From Sphingomonas sp. S-NIH.Pt15_0812 (GTDB lineage: Bacteria; Pseudomonadota; Alphaproteobacteria; Sphingomonadales; Sphingomonadaceae): DNA of 64,000 nt. Numbering within the stretch: position 1 is the first letter of the stretch; each line of letters begins with the position of its first letter. This document shows positions 37,989 through 46,250 of this stretch, piece by piece. The stretch covers positions 1 to 64,000 of the forward strand of contig NZ_QLJH01000010.1 in assembly GCF_003951315.1 (NCBI RefSeq), in the 5' to 3' direction. The notes beneath the pieces were generated by a model, which was given only the letters and a program-made list of their open reading frames with translations, was not told where the DNA came from and did no database searches. The translations under genes were made by a program, and so were the position numbers.

Positions 37989-38595
37989 GCGCTGGTTGTT
38001 CGTCCCGGTCCTGCTGACGGCCGTCCTGGCCGGTTGCGGCGATAGGACTTCGCAGGGCGCGGAGCAAGGCGCTGGCAATGCCGCCGCTCCCGCCGCGTCC
38101 CCCGATGAGGTCGCGTCGCCCGACGAGGCCGCCCCCGCCGGCGCATCCGCGCCCAAGGCCGGCGCGATCGACCGCAGCCATGCCGGCCAGCCCGCGCCGA
38201 CCCTCGGCTTCGTCGACCCGACCGGCAAGGCGGTGACGCTCGCCGACTATCGCGGCAAGCCGGTGCTGCTCAACCTGTGGGCGACCTGGTGCGGGCCGTG
38301 CGTGAAGGAGCTGCCGACGCTCGACGCGCTGGCGACGCGCGAGGCGGGCAAGCTGACGGTGATCCCGCTCAGCCAGGACATGGACCCGGCCAAGGTCGCG
38401 CCCTTCTTCGCGGCGAAGAACTTCCGCGCCCTGAAGGCGTTCACCGATCCCAAGATGGCCTGGGTGCCGGGCGTCGCCGCCAACCTGCCGACCAGCATCC
38501 TGTTCGATTCGCGGGGCCGCGAGGTGTTGCGGACGGTCGGCGACCTCGACTGGTCCGGCCCGGTCGCAGCCCAGGCGATCGCCGAGGCGCGGTAG
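37987..38595 (+). CDS. TlpA-family thiol:disulphide lipoprotein
   Basis: A 202-residue periplasmic redoxin anchored as a lipoprotein (lipobox VLAGC, Cys17). After an Ala/Pro linker, the thioredoxin domain has [22 protein letters not shown] with active Cys102 and Cys105, [17 protein letters not shown] and [15 protein letters not shown] with the cis-Pro. It probably reduces specific envelope disulphides, for example in cytochrome c assembly. GGAGG lies six bases before the ATG; that ATG overlaps the argH start on the other strand. Confidence 0.9.
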   Translation: MRWLFVPVLLTAVLAGCGDRTSQGAEQGAGNAAAPAASPDEVASPDEAAPAGASAPKAGAIDRSHAGQPAPTLGFVDPTGKAVTLADYRGKPVLLNLWATWCGPCVKELPTLDALATREAGKLTVIPLSQDMDPAKVAPFFAAKNFRALKAFTDPKMAWVPGVAANLPTSILFDSRGREVLRTVGDLDWSGPVAAQAIAEAR

Positions 38596-38775
38596 CCGGG
38601 GGCGGGGGGCCCCTTTTGGGGAGCCGCAACGGCATCGTGGGGGAATGGGAGCGATCCCCGCGGGGGCGGGGGCCATGGCCTGGGCAGCGTCTATCCCAAT
38701 CTGGTCCAGATCGAATCGACGCTCCGCCAGATCGAGGCGAATCCCGAGATCGTCCTCCCGCGCGATAATCGTCGG

Positions 38776-39177
38776 TTGGTCGAAGGCGCGCTCCATCCCG
38801 AGGCGCTGGCCGGCGTGGCGCGGGAAGGCGGCGCCGCCTGGATCAATCACGCGGCGGAGCGCGCGGGCGGGACCCTGGCGGAGGGGCAGGCGGCGACGCG
38901 GATCGCGCTCGACCTGTCGCAGCGCTTCACGACCCTGGTGTTCGGCGAGGCGGGCGAGGCGGCGGCGACGCGGCTGGGCGCGCGCGACCTGCTGCTCGAC
39001 CTCGAGACACCGCTTGCCGGGCCGTTCGGGAGGGCGATCACCCGCATCGCCCTGCCCGCCTGGATGGTCGGTCGAGTCGCCCCGGGCGAGGCGCCCGTCA
39101 GGCTGGACGATCATCGCTTCCAACTGGGCGAGCGGCGCTATGTCTATGATCAATGGGGGCTTCGGCAGAAGGGCTGA
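38776..39177 (+). CDS. Unrecognised gene, 5' end unresolved (possible frameshift)
   Basis: The frame has coding-like third-position GC and a natural-looking sequence: EGALHPEALAGVAREGGAAW, RIALDLSQRFTTLVFGEAGEAAATR, LGARDLLLDLETPLAGPFGR, ending VYDQWGLRQKG. The only usual start codon in frame is TTG at 38776, but protein-like sequence (GLGSVYPNLVQIESTLRQIEANPEIVLP) continues upstream to about 38680. An ATG at 38645 with a GGGGGA ribosome site lies in another frame. One missing G in the runs at 38662-38672 would join them. The frame is also open back to the TlpA stop. No family recognised. Confidence 0.5.
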   Translation: MVEGALHPEALAGVAREGGAAWINHAAERAGGTLAEGQAATRIALDLSQRFTTLVFGEAGEAAATRLGARDLLLDLETPLAGPFGRAITRIALPAWMVGRVAPGEAPVRLDDHRFQLGERRYVYDQWGLRQKG

Positions 39178-39446
39178 CGGTCGCCTCCCGGCTGCGGGAT
39201 GTTTGCGCTTGAACGGGTCGCCAAGCGCTGCCATCGGGCGCGCGTCGGCCGGCTGGTCCGGCCCGACATCAGCGCAGGACGAACATGTCTCGATCCAACC
39301 CCTCATCCGGCGAGGGCGACAGTAGGCGCTGCGGCGTCCGCTGTCCCGATCGCCACCGCAGGTCTGAAGCGGCCGCTTTGTGACAGCCTGAGGCTGGATC
39401 GGGCGGTGTCACCGGGCCTGGGGCTTTCCCATCCGATGGAGCCGTC
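39178..39446. other. Intergenic gap before the porin gene
   Basis: About 270 bp. I see no gene-like frame, hairpin with a T-run, or repeat. Confidence 0.4.
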
Positions 39447-40787
39447 ATGACCCGTTTCCCGCTTGGCGCGACCGTGCGCGCCCTTTGCCCCGCCTGCCTG
39501 GCCGGCACGGCGATCCCCGCCACCGCGCAGATCGCCGCCCCCCCGCCGGTGGCGCAGGACTGGGCGATCCATGGCCAGGCCACGCTGGTGGTGCAGGGCG
39601 TCGGCGGCTTCGACAGCCCCTATGCCGGCGCGAACAGCCTGACGCCGCATCAGCTGCGCGAGACGATCGACGCCACCGCCTTTATCGGCGCCCGCCCCTG
39701 GTCGGGCGCGGAGCTATGGATCAATCCGGAGATCGACCAGGGCTTCGGCCTGTCCAACACGCTGGGCGTCGCCGGATTTCCGAGTGCCGAGGCCTATAAG
39801 GTCGGGCGCAGCGCCCCCTATCTGCGCTGGCAGCGCGCCTTTCTGCGCCAGACCATCGGCCTGGGCGGTCCGCGCGAGACGGCGGCCGCCGCCGCCAACC
39901 AGCTCGCCGGCCAGCGCGACGCGGACCGGATCGTGGTGACGGCGGGCAAGTTCGGCGTCGGCGACGTGTTCGACACCAATGCCTATGCCCATGATCCGCG
40001 CGGTGACTTCCTCAACTGGTCGGCGGTGGATACGGGCAGCTTCGACTATGCGGCCGATGCCTGGGGCTATGCGACCGGCGTCGCGGTGGAGGGCTATCGC
40101 GGGGCATGGACGCTGCGCGGCGGGCTGTTCAACCTGTCCACCGTTCCCAATGGCGAGACGCTGGAACGCGGCTTCGGCCAATATCAGCTCGATGCCGAGC
40201 TGGAGCATCGCCATGCGGTGGCCGGGCGGCCGGGGGCGGTGCGGCTGACCGTCTTCCGCAATCGCGGGCGGTTCAGCCGCTTCGACGACGCGCTGGCCTA
40301 TGCGCTGACCCATGGGAAAGCGGTCGACCCGGCGGCGACGCGACGGCGGATGACGCGGCTCGGCGTCCATATGAACCTGGAGCAGTCGCTGACCGATACG
40401 CTCGGCCTGTTCGCGCGCGCCGGCCTCGCCGATGGCGCGATCGAGCCCTATGACTTCACCGATATCGACCGGACGGCGCAGCTCGGCCTGTCGCTGGCGG
40501 GCGGGGGCTGGCGCCGGCCAGCCGACCGGCTGGGGCTGGTCGGGATCGTCAACGGCATCTCAACCGCGCATCGCCGCTATCTGGATGAAGGCGGCCTGGG
40601 CGTGCTGGTCGGCGACGGGCGGCTGCCGCATCCGGGGGCGGAGCGGATCGTCGAGCTCTATTATGCCGCGCAGGTCACCAAAGGCTTCGATCTCAGCCTG
40701 GACGGGCAGCATGTCGTGGCCCCCGGCTACAATCGTGATCGCGGGCCGGCCAATATTATCGCCCTTCGCCTACACGACAATTTCTAG
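39447..40787 (+). CDS. Carbohydrate-selective porin, OprB family
   Basis: A 446-residue outer-membrane protein: signal peptide, then HGQATLVVQGVGGFDSPYAGANSL, TAFIGARPWSGAELWINPEIDQGFGLSNTLGVAGFPSAEAYKVG, DRIVVTAGKFGVGDVFDTNAYAHDPRGDFLNW, many amphipathic strands, and a C-terminal Phe (ALRLHDNF). These fit the OprB family of sugar-permeable porins. It lies just before the xylan-type utilisation locus and could admit the small sugars released by it; that link is inferred from position only. Confidence 0.85.
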   Translation: MTRFPLGATVRALCPACLAGTAIPATAQIAAPPPVAQDWAIHGQATLVVQGVGGFDSPYAGANSLTPHQLRETIDATAFIGARPWSGAELWINPEIDQGFGLSNTLGVAGFPSAEAYKVGRSAPYLRWQRAFLRQTIGLGGPRETAAAAANQLAGQRDADRIVVTAGKFGVGDVFDTNAYAHDPRGDFLNWSAVDTGSFDYAADAWGYATGVAVEGYRGAWTLRGGLFNLSTVPNGETLERGFGQYQLDAELEHRHAVAGRPGAVRLTVFRNRGRFSRFDDALAYALTHGKAVDPAATRRRMTRLGVHMNLEQSLTDTLGLFARAGLADGAIEPYDFTDIDRTAQLGLSLAGGGWRRPADRLGLVGIVNGISTAHRRYLDEGGLGVLVGDGRLPHPGAERIVELYYAAQVTKGFDLSLDGQHVVAPGYNRDRGPANIIALRLHDNF

Positions 40788-40812
40788 AATGCTCGGACAG
40801 GGTAATGAAGTC

Positions 40813-40846
40813 GTTAACAATTTTACAAACCAACCAAGTTGTTAAC
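40813..40846. promoter_or_regulatory. Inverted repeat GTTAACAA...TTGTTAAC
   Basis: Perfect 8-bp arms separated by 18 bases in an AT-rich stretch between the porin stop and the PEP-CTERM gene. It could be a weak terminator stem for the porin transcript or a regulator site for the next gene. Confidence 0.4.
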
Positions 40847-40967
40847 CACTAAGAATCCCGTAACGGATCATTAACCTAGATCGTCTGACCTTGCTCGATC
40901 GCGCTATACTCTCGATAGCCAGCGCAGAAGATCGCTGTCACAGGGCGATCGAACAGGGAGCTATGTC

Positions 40968-41561
40968 ATGAAGAATTTCGCACTTGCCGCGCTCTGTGCC
41001 GCCGCCGTTGTCGCGCCGGTGCAGCAGGCCGCTGCCGCCACCACGGTGCAGTCGGCGACCGCCGCCAATTTCGACAGCAACAGCCAGTGGCGATCGGACG
41101 AACTGGGGGCGATCGCCCTGGCCAAGGGCACCAACGTGATCAGCAGCCTGACCAGCACCGCGACCGTCTGGGACCAGGGTTGGGGTGGACAGACCGATGA
41201 CAACGGTCTGCGCCTCGCGTTGGTCGTGGGGACCTCGCGCGTTTGGCAAGCCACCGTCGCCGGCGCCCGCCATGGTGCCCAGACGATTGCTTTCACCGCC
41301 GACGTCGACCAGCTCGCCAGCCTGAACAGCGCGCTGGCGGCGATCGACTGGTCGACGGCATCGAACGTCCGCATGGGCATGTTCGCCAATGCCTATGGCT
41401 GGGGTGGCTGGGAACTGCACAGCCGCAATGCCAGCTTCTCGGTCGCCTCGGCCGCCGCCGCGGTGCCGGAGCCGGCGACCTGGGCGCTGATGGCGGTCGG
41501 CTTCGGCCTGCTCGGCGCGACGATGCGCCGTCGCAAGACGGTGGTGCGCTACGCCGCCTGA
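40968..41561 (+). CDS. PEPxxWA-CTERM sorting-domain protein
   Basis: A 197-residue exported protein: signal peptide MKNFALAALCAAAVVAPVQQAAAA, a mature beta-rich region (LRLALVVGTSRVWQATVAGA, AYGWGGWELHSRNASFSV), and the C-terminal tripartite sorting signal VPEPATWALMAVGFGLLGATMRRRK. Such proteins are handled by exosortase-type machinery and are linked to exopolysaccharide production. No exosortase gene is in the window. Confidence 0.88.
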   Translation: MKNFALAALCAAAVVAPVQQAAAATTVQSATAANFDSNSQWRSDELGAIALAKGTNVISSLTSTATVWDQGWGGQTDDNGLRLALVVGTSRVWQATVAGARHGAQTIAFTADVDQLASLNSALAAIDWSTASNVRMGMFANAYGWGGWELHSRNASFSVASAAAAVPEPATWALMAVGFGLLGATMRRRKTVVRYAA

Positions 41562-41584
41562 TCCTTCGAGCAAGGACAGGACAG

Positions 41585-41616
41585 GGGGCGCGCGCGGCGA
41601 TGGTCGCGAGCGCCCC
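41585..41616 (+). terminator. Probable terminator hairpin after the PEP-CTERM gene
   Basis: Stem GGGGCGC/GCGCCCC with an 18-base GC-rich loop between the convergent PEP-CTERM and GH3 genes. It is followed on the plus strand by TTCGCTTATTT, a poor T-run, so strength is uncertain. Confidence 0.45.
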
Positions 41617-41621
41617 TTCGC

Positions 41622-44261
41622 TTATTTGGGCAGCGGTGCGGAGGCCTTGGCGTCGAAGGTCGCCGACCGGACGGGAACGCCGGTGCCCGGCTGGCCCGAT
41701 CCGACGCTGACCGTGTAGCGGCCGGCCATCACCTGGCGCACGCCCTCCGGCGTCACCCCGCTCAGGTCGCGCGGCGACAGGTCGAAGCGGACCTCCGCCG
41801 CCTGCCCCGGCTGGAGCGCCAGCCGGCGGAAGCCGCGCAGCGCGATGCGCGGCGCACCGGGCGCGTCGGGGAAGCCGAGATAGAGCTGCGCCACCTCGTC
41901 GCCCGCGCGGCCGCCGACATTCCTCACCTGGGTGACGACCCGCAGGCCCGCCGCGGCGCCGCCCGCCGCCGGGGTCACCCGCAAGGGGCCATAGGCGAAG
42001 CGCGTATAGCTGAGGCCGTGGCCGAACGGGTAGACCGGCGTGCCGGTGAAATAGCGATAGGTGCGCCCGGCCATGCGATAATCGTCGAAGGGCGGCAGGT
42101 CGGCGACGCTGCGATAGAAGGTCAGCGGCAGCCGCCCGGCCGGGTTGCTCCGCCCGGTCAGCACATCGGCGACCGCCTGTCCGCCCGACTGGCCGGGATA
42201 CCAGGCTTCCAGGATCGCGGCGCCGCGCGCCTTGGCCTGGGACAGGTCGATGGCGCTGCCGTTCATCGCCACCACCACCACCGGCTTGCCGGTCGCATAG
42301 GCGGCGTCGAGCATCGCGCGCTGGTCGGCGGGCAGGTCGAGCGCGGTGCGGTCGCCGCCGGCAAAGCCCTCGACCTTCACCGGCATCTCCTCGCCCTCCA
42401 GGTCGGCGGTCAGGCCGACCACGGCGACGACCACATCCGCCCGTTTCGCCGCCGTGGCCATGTCCTGCATCGCGGTGGCGGCAATGCGCTTCCAGAACAC
42501 GCCGGGCTGGCCGCTATTGCCCGCCTCCGTCTGGAGACGCAGGGGATAGCGCCGACCCTTGACCAGTTGCACCTCGGTCAGCTTCAGCGGCTCGGCCCAG
42601 CGGCTATATTCGGTGGCGGCGACGGGATTGCCGCCGGCGATGTCGATCTGCCCCTTCACCCCGGTCAGCGCCAGCCGATAGGTGCCGGTTTCCGGCGCGA
42701 CCAAGGCGCCGGTCCAGACCAGCTTGTGCCGCTCGCCGACCTCTTTCAACTGGCTGGCGGCGGAGCGCAGGCCGGCTTCGGTCCGGGTCACCACCGGCCG
42801 GTCGGGATAGGCGGGGGTGCCGGTAGCCGCGGTCGCGTTGTAATAGTCGGCGCGCAGGCCCGGCTGGCCGTCCGGCGTGACGAAGGCGCTGTCGGGCACC
42901 GGGTCGCCATCGGTGATCGAGGCGGTGAACGGCACCTGCGTCACCCGGTCCGCGCCCATCGCCCGGACCAGCCCGTCGCGGACCGAGACCGGCGGCGCGC
43001 TCTGGGTCGAGGAATAATTGCCGCGCAGCACGCGCGTCGCATCCGCCAGCGGCCCGACCAGCGCGATCCGCGCGCCGGGCTTCAGGGGCAGCACGCCGTC
43101 GTTCTTGAGCAGCACCAGGCTTTCGGTCGCCATCTTCAGCGCCAGCGCGCGGTGCGCAGGCGAGTCGATCGCCGAGGCGGGGACCGGATCGGCGGGGCGT
43201 ATCCCGGCCAGGTCGCCGGTGCGATAGCGCGCGGAGAACAGCCGGACGAGCGCGCGGTCCATATCGGCCTCGCCGATCAGCCCGCGCCGCAGCGCCTCGC
43301 GATAGCGGTCGCCCAGGCCCGGCGTGCGCGACAGGGTGGCGTTGTTGCACTCATTGTCGACGCCCGCCTTCAGCGCCACCGCCACGCCCGATGCGGGGTC
43401 GGGCGCATAATGGTGATGGTCGGAGATATCGACCACCGCGTCGCAGTCCGACACGACATAGCCGCGAAAGCCCCAGGCCCCGCGCAGGTGATCGGTCAGC
43501 AGCATCGTGCTGCCACAGGCGGGCTGGCCGTCGACGCGATTATAGGCGCACATCACCGACCCGGCCTGACCCTCGACGATCGCGGCGCGGAAGGCGGGGA
43601 GGTAGGTGTCCTCCAGATCGTGGGGCGAGACCTGGATGTCGACCGTGTGGCGGGTCGGCTCCGGCCCGCTATGCACGGCGAAATGCTTCGGGGTGGCGAT
43701 CACCTGCGGCCGGGAGGCATCCGGCCCCTGTACGCCGCGCACATAGGCGACGCCCATCGTCGCGGTCAGATAGGGGTCCTCGCCATAGGTTTCCTGGCCG
43801 CGCCCCCAGCGCGGGTCGCGGAAGATGTTGATGTTGGGCGACCAGGTGTTCAGCGCGCTGCCCATCGTGCCGATATGGCCGGTGGCGCGGCCCATCGTGT
43901 GGAGCGCGCGCACTTCGGTCCCGATCGCGCCCGCCACCTCGTGGAGCAGCGGCGCATCGAAGCTGGCGGCCAGGCCGATCGGCTCGGGGAAATTGGTGGT
44001 CGGCACCGGGCCCAGCGCGCCGTGCAGCGACTCGGTCCACCAATTATAGGCCGGGATGTTCAGGCGCGGGATCGCGGGCGCGGCGTTGAGCAACTGGTCG
44101 ATCTTCTCCGCGACCGTCAGCTTCGCGACCAGCGCCGTGGCGGCGCGGTCGGCGGCGGCGACCGTGGCATCCGGTGCGGGGCCCTGCGCCATCACCGGCG
44201 CGCCCGCCAGCAGCATCGCCGCCAGCACCCATCCGCGCCCGGTCCGAATCTCGTTGCGCAT
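41622..44261 (-). CDS. GH3 beta-xylosidase/beta-glucosidase with PA14 insert, secreted
   Basis: An 879-residue exported glycoside hydrolase. Order: signal peptide (ends VMAQ), GH3 N-domain with GYVVSDCDAV carrying the nucleophile Asp272, GH3 C-domain (LVLLKNDGVLPLKPG), a PA14-like insert around 440-590 (GLRADYYN, TGALVAPETGTYRLALTG), then VVGLTADLEGEEM with the likely acid/base Glu near 620, and a C-terminal fibronectin-like domain (PFGHGLSYTRFAYG). The plant-type RWGRGQETYGEDPYL and CAYNRVDGQPAC segments favour xylosidase or arabinofuranosidase activity. Last gene of the receptor-halogenase-esterase-GH3 run. Confidence 0.92.
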   Translation of the reverse strand: MRNEIRTGRGWVLAAMLLAGAPVMAQGPAPDATVAAADRAATALVAKLTVAEKIDQLLNAAPAIPRLNIPAYNWWTESLHGALGPVPTTNFPEPIGLAASFDAPLLHEVAGAIGTEVRALHTMGRATGHIGTMGSALNTWSPNINIFRDPRWGRGQETYGEDPYLTATMGVAYVRGVQGPDASRPQVIATPKHFAVHSGPEPTRHTVDIQVSPHDLEDTYLPAFRAAIVEGQAGSVMCAYNRVDGQPACGSTMLLTDHLRGAWGFRGYVVSDCDAVVDISDHHHYAPDPASGVAVALKAGVDNECNNATLSRTPGLGDRYREALRRGLIGEADMDRALVRLFSARYRTGDLAGIRPADPVPASAIDSPAHRALALKMATESLVLLKNDGVLPLKPGARIALVGPLADATRVLRGNYSSTQSAPPVSVRDGLVRAMGADRVTQVPFTASITDGDPVPDSAFVTPDGQPGLRADYYNATAATGTPAYPDRPVVTRTEAGLRSAASQLKEVGERHKLVWTGALVAPETGTYRLALTGVKGQIDIAGGNPVAATEYSRWAEPLKLTEVQLVKGRRYPLRLQTEAGNSGQPGVFWKRIAATAMQDMATAAKRADVVVAVVGLTADLEGEEMPVKVEGFAGGDRTALDLPADQRAMLDAAYATGKPVVVVAMNGSAIDLSQAKARGAAILEAWYPGQSGGQAVADVLTGRSNPAGRLPLTFYRSVADLPPFDDYRMAGRTYRYFTGTPVYPFGHGLSYTRFAYGPLRVTPAAGGAAAGLRVVTQVRNVGGRAGDEVAQLYLGFPDAPGAPRIALRGFRRLALQPGQAAEVRFDLSPRDLSGVTPEGVRQVMAGRYTVSVGSGQPGTGVPVRSATFDAKASAPLPK

Positions 44262-44312
44262 GATCGCCGTTCCTCTCTGTATTCTACGTGATTGTCCGGC
44301 GCCGCGGCAGGA

Positions 44313-46250
44313 TCAGGGCAGCGCGATCTCGAAGGGGCCGAGCGGCAGCGCGGCGTCGTCGAACACATTGACGACCGGGCTGTCCGCCCAGGCATAGCGG
44401 ATGCGCGTCACCGGCTTGCCGTCGCCCGCCAGCGTGACCGCCGTGCCGTCCGCCACCGCGTTGGCATAGCGGCAGCTGCCGGGCGCCGCGCCGCACAGTT
44501 CGAAGCCGATCGCCTGGCCCGAGGAGCGCATGTGCAGCGCCCCCGTCACGCCGTCGACGCGCAGCCGTACGCCGCCATCGGCGGTCCGCGCCGCCGCGCC
44601 GATCGCGGGGCCCATCGAATCGGGCGCGCGATAGGCGAGCGACCGCATCACCCGCGCCAGTCGCTGCCCGACCTCATGCTTCTCGCCTGGATGGATGTCG
44701 ATCGGGTCGCCCAGGTCGATCGCCACCGCGACGCCGGCATGGCCGTCACGCGCCGCCATCCGCCGCTGGTCCTCGCGCACCGTCGCCCAGCCGCTGTCGC
44801 CGGGGCGGGTGGCGGGCTTGCCGTAATCGGCGAGCTGCACGATCGCGAGCGGCAGGTCGGCGCGGCCGAACTGCGTCCGCCATGCCGCCATCATCGCGGT
44901 CAGCCGCGCCTCATAGCCGGGCAGGCCGGTGTCCGACTCGCCCTGGTACCAGGCGACGCCGGCCAGTCCGATCGGCCCCAGCGGCGCGATCATGCCGTTG
45001 TAGAGCGTGCCCGCGCCGTTGATATCGTCCCAGGGCACGCGCGGCGCATCGCCCTCGACCTTGCGCGCCACCGCATAGCGCCAGCCGCTGCCGAGCGGGA
45101 TGCGCGTTCCGTCCGCCAGGGTCAGCGCCATCGCCTCGACCGGGCCGGTCATGCCGCCCAGCGCATAGACATCGTCGTCATTGACGGTGACGACATTGCG
45201 TCCCGCCTTCAGCGTCCCGGCGGGCAGGGCGTAGATGCGCGGCTGCGACGCCAGGCTGCTGCCGCCGACGCCGACGCCGTTGACCCAGGTGCGATCCGCA
45301 TCGTCGACCGCGCCGATCGCCAGCGTGGCGACCCCGCGCGCCTGTTCGGGGGTCAGCATGATCTCGCGGCCGTACCAGATCATGCCGTTATAGTCGGCGA
45401 GTTCGGGGACGCCCCATTTCTCGAAATTGCCGATCGCCGGCACCGGCTTCCAGTCGAGCGCGGCGTCCGGCTGCCAGGGTTCGCGGCCCGGCGCGTCGCC
45501 GCTCTTCTGTCGCCACCAATTCTCCCAGACGGTCGAGGCGCGCGCCTGCGCGGCGGCGGGATCGCGGGCGTGGAGCGCGAGCAGGTCGGCCTCCGCCGCC
45601 ATGCCGGCGCGCCGCAGCCCCTCGCCGTCCAGCCACGCGCTGATCCGCGACCCGCCCCAGCTCGACGCGATCGCGCCGATCGGCACGTCCTGGCTGCGGC
45701 GCAGCGCCTGCACCATGTAGAAACAGGCGGCGGAGAAGGCGCGCGCCGTCTCCGGCCCCGCGACCTTCCATTGCGGGCTCTGCGCGAAGCGGGTGAGCGG
45801 CGTGTCGCTGGCGACCTTGTCGATCGTCACCAGCCGCAACTTGTCGTCGATCGGCGGCCGGGCGTCGGCGATCCATTGCTGCGCGGCGTCGACCGGCATC
45901 TCCATGTTGCTCTGTCCCGAGCAGAGGAAGACGTCGCCGACCAGCAGGTCGCGGATCAGGCCGGCCCCGCTCGGCGCGGCGATGGTCAGGTCATAGGGGC
46001 CGCCGGCGGGCAGGGCGGGGAGGCGCGCCTCGAACCGGCCGTCGCGATCGGCCTTTGCGGTGACGCTGCGCCCGGCCAGCCCGATCATCACCGTCTCGCC
46101 CGGCGCGGCCGTGCCACGCAGCCGGATCGGCTGGTCGCGTTGCAGCACGGCATGGTCGCCGATCGCCCCGTCCAGCCGCGGCGCGGCGATGGCGGGCGCG
46201 GCGGCGAACAGCGCGGCGGTGGCGAGCAGGGCGGCGCAGTGGCGGGTCAT
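44313..46250 (-). CDS. Sialate O-acetylesterase-type SGNH esterase, secreted
   Basis: A 645-residue exported esterase. After the signal peptide and a beta-rich N-domain comes the SGNH hydrolase: LCSGQSNMEMP with Ser114, IASSWGGSRISAWL, WYQGESDTG, and a late Asp/His pair in LGDPIDIHPGEKHEVG. A jelly-roll insert lies near 300-390. Homologues remove acetyl groups from sialic acid or from xylan; within this locus acetyl-xylo-oligosaccharide is the more likely substrate. The ATG overlaps the halogenase stop (ATGA). Confidence 0.9.
   Translation of the reverse strand: MTRHCAALLATAALFAAAPAIAAPRLDGAIGDHAVLQRDQPIRLRGTAAPGETVMIGLAGRSVTAKADRDGRFEARLPALPAGGPYDLTIAAPSGAGLIRDLLVGDVFLCSGQSNMEMPVDAAQQWIADARPPIDDKLRLVTIDKVASDTPLTRFAQSPQWKVAGPETARAFSAACFYMVQALRRSQDVPIGAIASSWGGSRISAWLDGEGLRRAGMAAEADLLALHARDPAAAQARASTVWENWWRQKSGDAPGREPWQPDAALDWKPVPAIGNFEKWGVPELADYNGMIWYGREIMLTPEQARGVATLAIGAVDDADRTWVNGVGVGGSSLASQPRIYALPAGTLKAGRNVVTVNDDDVYALGGMTGPVEAMALTLADGTRIPLGSGWRYAVARKVEGDAPRVPWDDINGAGTLYNGMIAPLGPIGLAGVAWYQGESDTGLPGYEARLTAMMAAWRTQFGRADLPLAIVQLADYGKPATRPGDSGWATVREDQRRMAARDGHAGVAVAIDLGDPIDIHPGEKHEVGQRLARVMRSLAYRAPDSMGPAIGAAARTADGGVRLRVDGVTGALHMRSSGQAIGFELCGAAPGSCRYANAVADGTAVTLAGDGKPVTRIRYAWADSPVVNVFDDAALPLGPFEIALP

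Noticed and set aside
38593-39177. Stop-codon read-through joining the TlpA protein to the following frame.
   Set aside because: Stop codons are rare in this GC-rich DNA, so an open frame after a stop is common by chance. The sequence just after the TAG is not protein-like, and no read-through signal is evident.
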